From: Mesostigma viride
Lineage: Eukaryota; Streptophyta; Mesostigmatophyceae; Mesostigmatales; Mesostigmataceae
Assembly: GCA_009746045.1 (NCBI GenBank)
Contig: RPFO01001187.1
Span: 1 to 40,608 of the forward strand
Direction: 5' to 3'
DNA length: 40,608 bases
The translations under genes were made by a program, and so were the position numbers. The notes beneath the pieces were generated by a model. The model saw nothing but the letters and a program-made list of their open reading frames with translations, ran no database searches and had not been told where the DNA came from. This document shows positions 38,561-40,608 of this stretch, piece by piece; position 1 is the stretch's first letter; each line of letters begins with the position of its first letter.

Positions 38561-40608
38561 GTCGGTCGGTCGGTCGGTCGGTCGGTCGGTCGGTCGGTCG
38601 GTCGGTCGGTCGGTCGGTCGGTCGGTCGGTCGGTCGGTCGGTCGGTCGGTCGGTCGGTCGTCGGTCGTCGGTCGGGTCGGTCGGTCGGTCGGTCGGTCGG
38701 TCGGTCGGTCGGTCGGTCGGTCGGTCGGTCGGTCGGTCGTCGGTCGGTCGGTCGGTCGGTCGGTCGGTCGGTCGTCGGTCGGGGTCGGTCGGTCGTCGGT
38801 CGGTCGGTCGGTCGGTCGGTCGGTCGGTCGGTCGGTCGGTCGGTCGTCGGTCGGTCGGTCGGTCGGTCGGTCGGTCGGTCGGTCGGTCGGTCGGTCGGTC
38901 GGTCGGTCGGTCGGTCGGTCGTCGGTCGGTCGGTCGGTCGTCGGTCGGTCGGTCGGTCGGTCGGTCGGTCGGCGTCGGTCGGTCGGTCGGTCGGTCGGTC
39001 GGTCGGTCGGTCGGTCGGTCGGTCGGTCGGTCGGTCGGTCGGTCGGTCGGTCGGTCGGTCGGTCGTCGGTCGGTCGGTCGGTCGGTCGGTCGGTCGGTCG
39101 TCGGTCGGTCGTCGGTCGGTCGGTCGGTCGGTCGGTCGTCGGTCGGTCGGTCGGGTCGGTCGGTCGGTCGGTCGGTCGGTCGGTCGGTCGGTCGGTCGGT
39201 CGGTCGGTCGGTCGGTCGGTCGGTCGGTCGTCGGTCGGTCGGTCGGTCGGTGGTCGGTCGGTCGTCGGTCGGTCGGTCGGTCGGTCGGTCGGTCGTCGGT
39301 CGGTCGGTCGGTCGGTCGGTCGGTCGGTCCGGTCGGGTCGGTCGGTCGGTCGTCGGTCGGTCGCGTCGGTCGGTCGGTCGGTCGTCGGTCGGTCGGTCGG
39401 TCGGTCGGTCGGTCGGTCGGGGTCGGTCGGTCGGTCGGTCGGTCGGTCGGTCGGTCGGTCGGTCGGTCGGTCGGTCGGTCGGTCGGTCGGTCGGTCGGTC
39501 GGTCGGTCGGTGTCGGTCGGTCGGTCGGTCGGTCGGTCGGGTCGGTCGGTCGGTCGGTCGGTCGGTCGGTCGGTCGGTCGGTCGTCGTCGGTCGGTCGGT
39601 CGTCGGTCGGTCGTCGGTCGGTCGTCGGTCCGGTGGTCGGTCGGTCGGTCGGTCGGTCGGTCGGTCGTCGGTCGGTCGGTCGGTCGGTCGGTCGGTCGGT
39701 CGTCGTCGGTCGGTCGGGTCGTCGGTCGGTCGGTCGGTCGGTCGGTGTCGGTCGGTCGGTCGGTCGTCGGTCGGTCGGTCGGTCGGTCGGTCGTCGGTCG
39801 GTCGTCGGTCGGTCGGTCGTCGGTCGGTCGGTCGGTCGGTCGGTCGGTCGGTCTCGGTCGGTCGGTCGGTCGGTCGGTCGTCGGTCGGTCGGTCGGTCGG
39901 TCGGTCGGTCGGTCGGTCGGTCGGTCGTTCGGTCGGTCGGTCGGTCGGGTCGGTCGGTCGGTCGGTCGGCGTCGGTGTCGTCGGTCGGTCGTCGGTCGGT
40001 CGTCGGTCGGTCGGTCGGTCGGTCGTCGTCGGTCGGTCGGCTCGGTCGGTCGGTCGGTCGGTCGGTCGGTCGGTCGGTCGGTCGGTCGGTCGGTCGGTCG
40101 GTCGGTCGGTCGTCGGTCGGTCGGTCGGTCGGTCGGTCGGTCGGTCGTCGTCGGTTCGGTCGGCGGTCGGTCGGTCGGTCGTCGGTCGGTCGGTCGGTCG
40201 TCGGTCGTCGGTCGGTCGGTCGGTCGGTCGTCGGTCGGTCGGTCGGTCGGTCTCGTCGTCGGTCGTCGGTCGGTCGTCGGTCGGTCGGTCGGTCGGTCGG
40301 TCGGTCGTCGGTCGGTCGGGTCGGTCGGTCGGTCGGTCGGTCGGTCGTCGGTCGGTCGTCGGTCGGTCGGTCGGTCGGTCGGTCGGTCGGTCGGTCGGTC
40401 GGTCGGGTCGGTCGGTCGGTCGGTCGGTCGGTTCGGTCGTCGGTCGGTCGGTGTCGTCGTCGGTCGGTCGGTCGGGTCGGTCGTCGGTCGGTCGGTCGGT
40501 CGGTCGGTCGGTCGGCTCGGTCGCGGTCGGTCGGTCGGTCGGTCGGTCGGTCGGTCGGTCGGTCGGTCGGTCGGCGGTCGGTCGTCGGTCGGTCGTCGGT
40601 CGGTCGGG
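38561..40608. repeat. (GGTC)n satellite block running off the window
   Basis: More than 2 kb of GGTC units, with frequent one-base losses (GTCGTCGG) and rare insertions (GGGTCGG, GGTTCGG, CGCGTCGG). No other sequence is embedded. It uses the same unit as the intronic array at 33246-33418 and the same GGTT-to-GGTC transition. Confidence 0.97.

Overview
The window looks like nuclear DNA from a eukaryotic alga. My best guess is a green alga, possibly of the chlamydomonad/volvocine group. The evidence is single-copy host genes split by GT-AG introns, GC-rich coding sequence, minisatellites inside introns, and a dense nest of retrotransposons that includes a DIRS-like tyrosine-recombinase element, a type known from Volvox and Chlamydomonas. 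No rRNA, tRNA, CRISPR array or bacterial operon is visible.

Layout. 1-1.8 kb: the 3' end of one unidentified gene and a complete intronless gene for an acidic, lysine-rich protein with a chromodomain-like segment. 2.0-2.8 kb: a frameshifted remnant of the C-terminal zinc/endonuclease region of a retroelement. 2.8-5.95 kb: no gene seen, only small palindromes and a short duplication. 5.95-20.9 kb: one decayed DIRS-like element (gag, RT, RNase H, tyrosine recombinase) split by two later insertions. The first insertion is an LTR retrotransposon of Copia type on the minus strand (8094-16559), with 97%-similar LTRs and a 5-bp target duplication; it sits inside the RT. The second is a LINE-like insertion carrying only ORF1 (18285-20310), with an 11-bp target duplication; it sits inside the recombinase. 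Removing either insert plus one duplication copy restores the interrupted reading frame, so the order of events is clear. 21.8-26.3 kb: a second, longer LINE with a degraded ORF1 and an ORF2 carrying an APE-type endonuclease and RT.

26.3-28.1 kb is intergenic or intronic repeat DNA. 28.1-34.7 kb, minus strand: a four-exon host gene whose splice phases all agree. It encodes an F-box, then leucine-rich repeats, then ankyrin repeats, with long low-complexity linkers. 34.7-35.4 kb is a divergent intergenic region. 35.4-37.3 kb, plus strand: four phase-consistent exons of a HEAT-repeat protein resembling the N-terminus of symplekin, the scaffold of pre-mRNA 3'-end processing. 37.3-40.6 kb: intron-like or intergenic repeats ending in more than 2 kb of imperfect (GGTC)n that runs off the window.

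The points I find most unusual are: the Copia-type element reads gag, integrase, protease, RT, RNase H, not the usual protease before integrase; its LTRs end in AGTT...AACT; the DIRS-like element carries a 2A-like motif (CGDVHPNPGP) exactly between RNase H and recombinase; an ORF1-only LINE has clean boundaries; and the same (GGTC)n satellite appears both in an intron and as the terminal 2-kb block. Many frameshifts in the mobile elements are single-base indels, and LTR differences are also indel-rich. Some of the apparent decay may therefore be assembly error.
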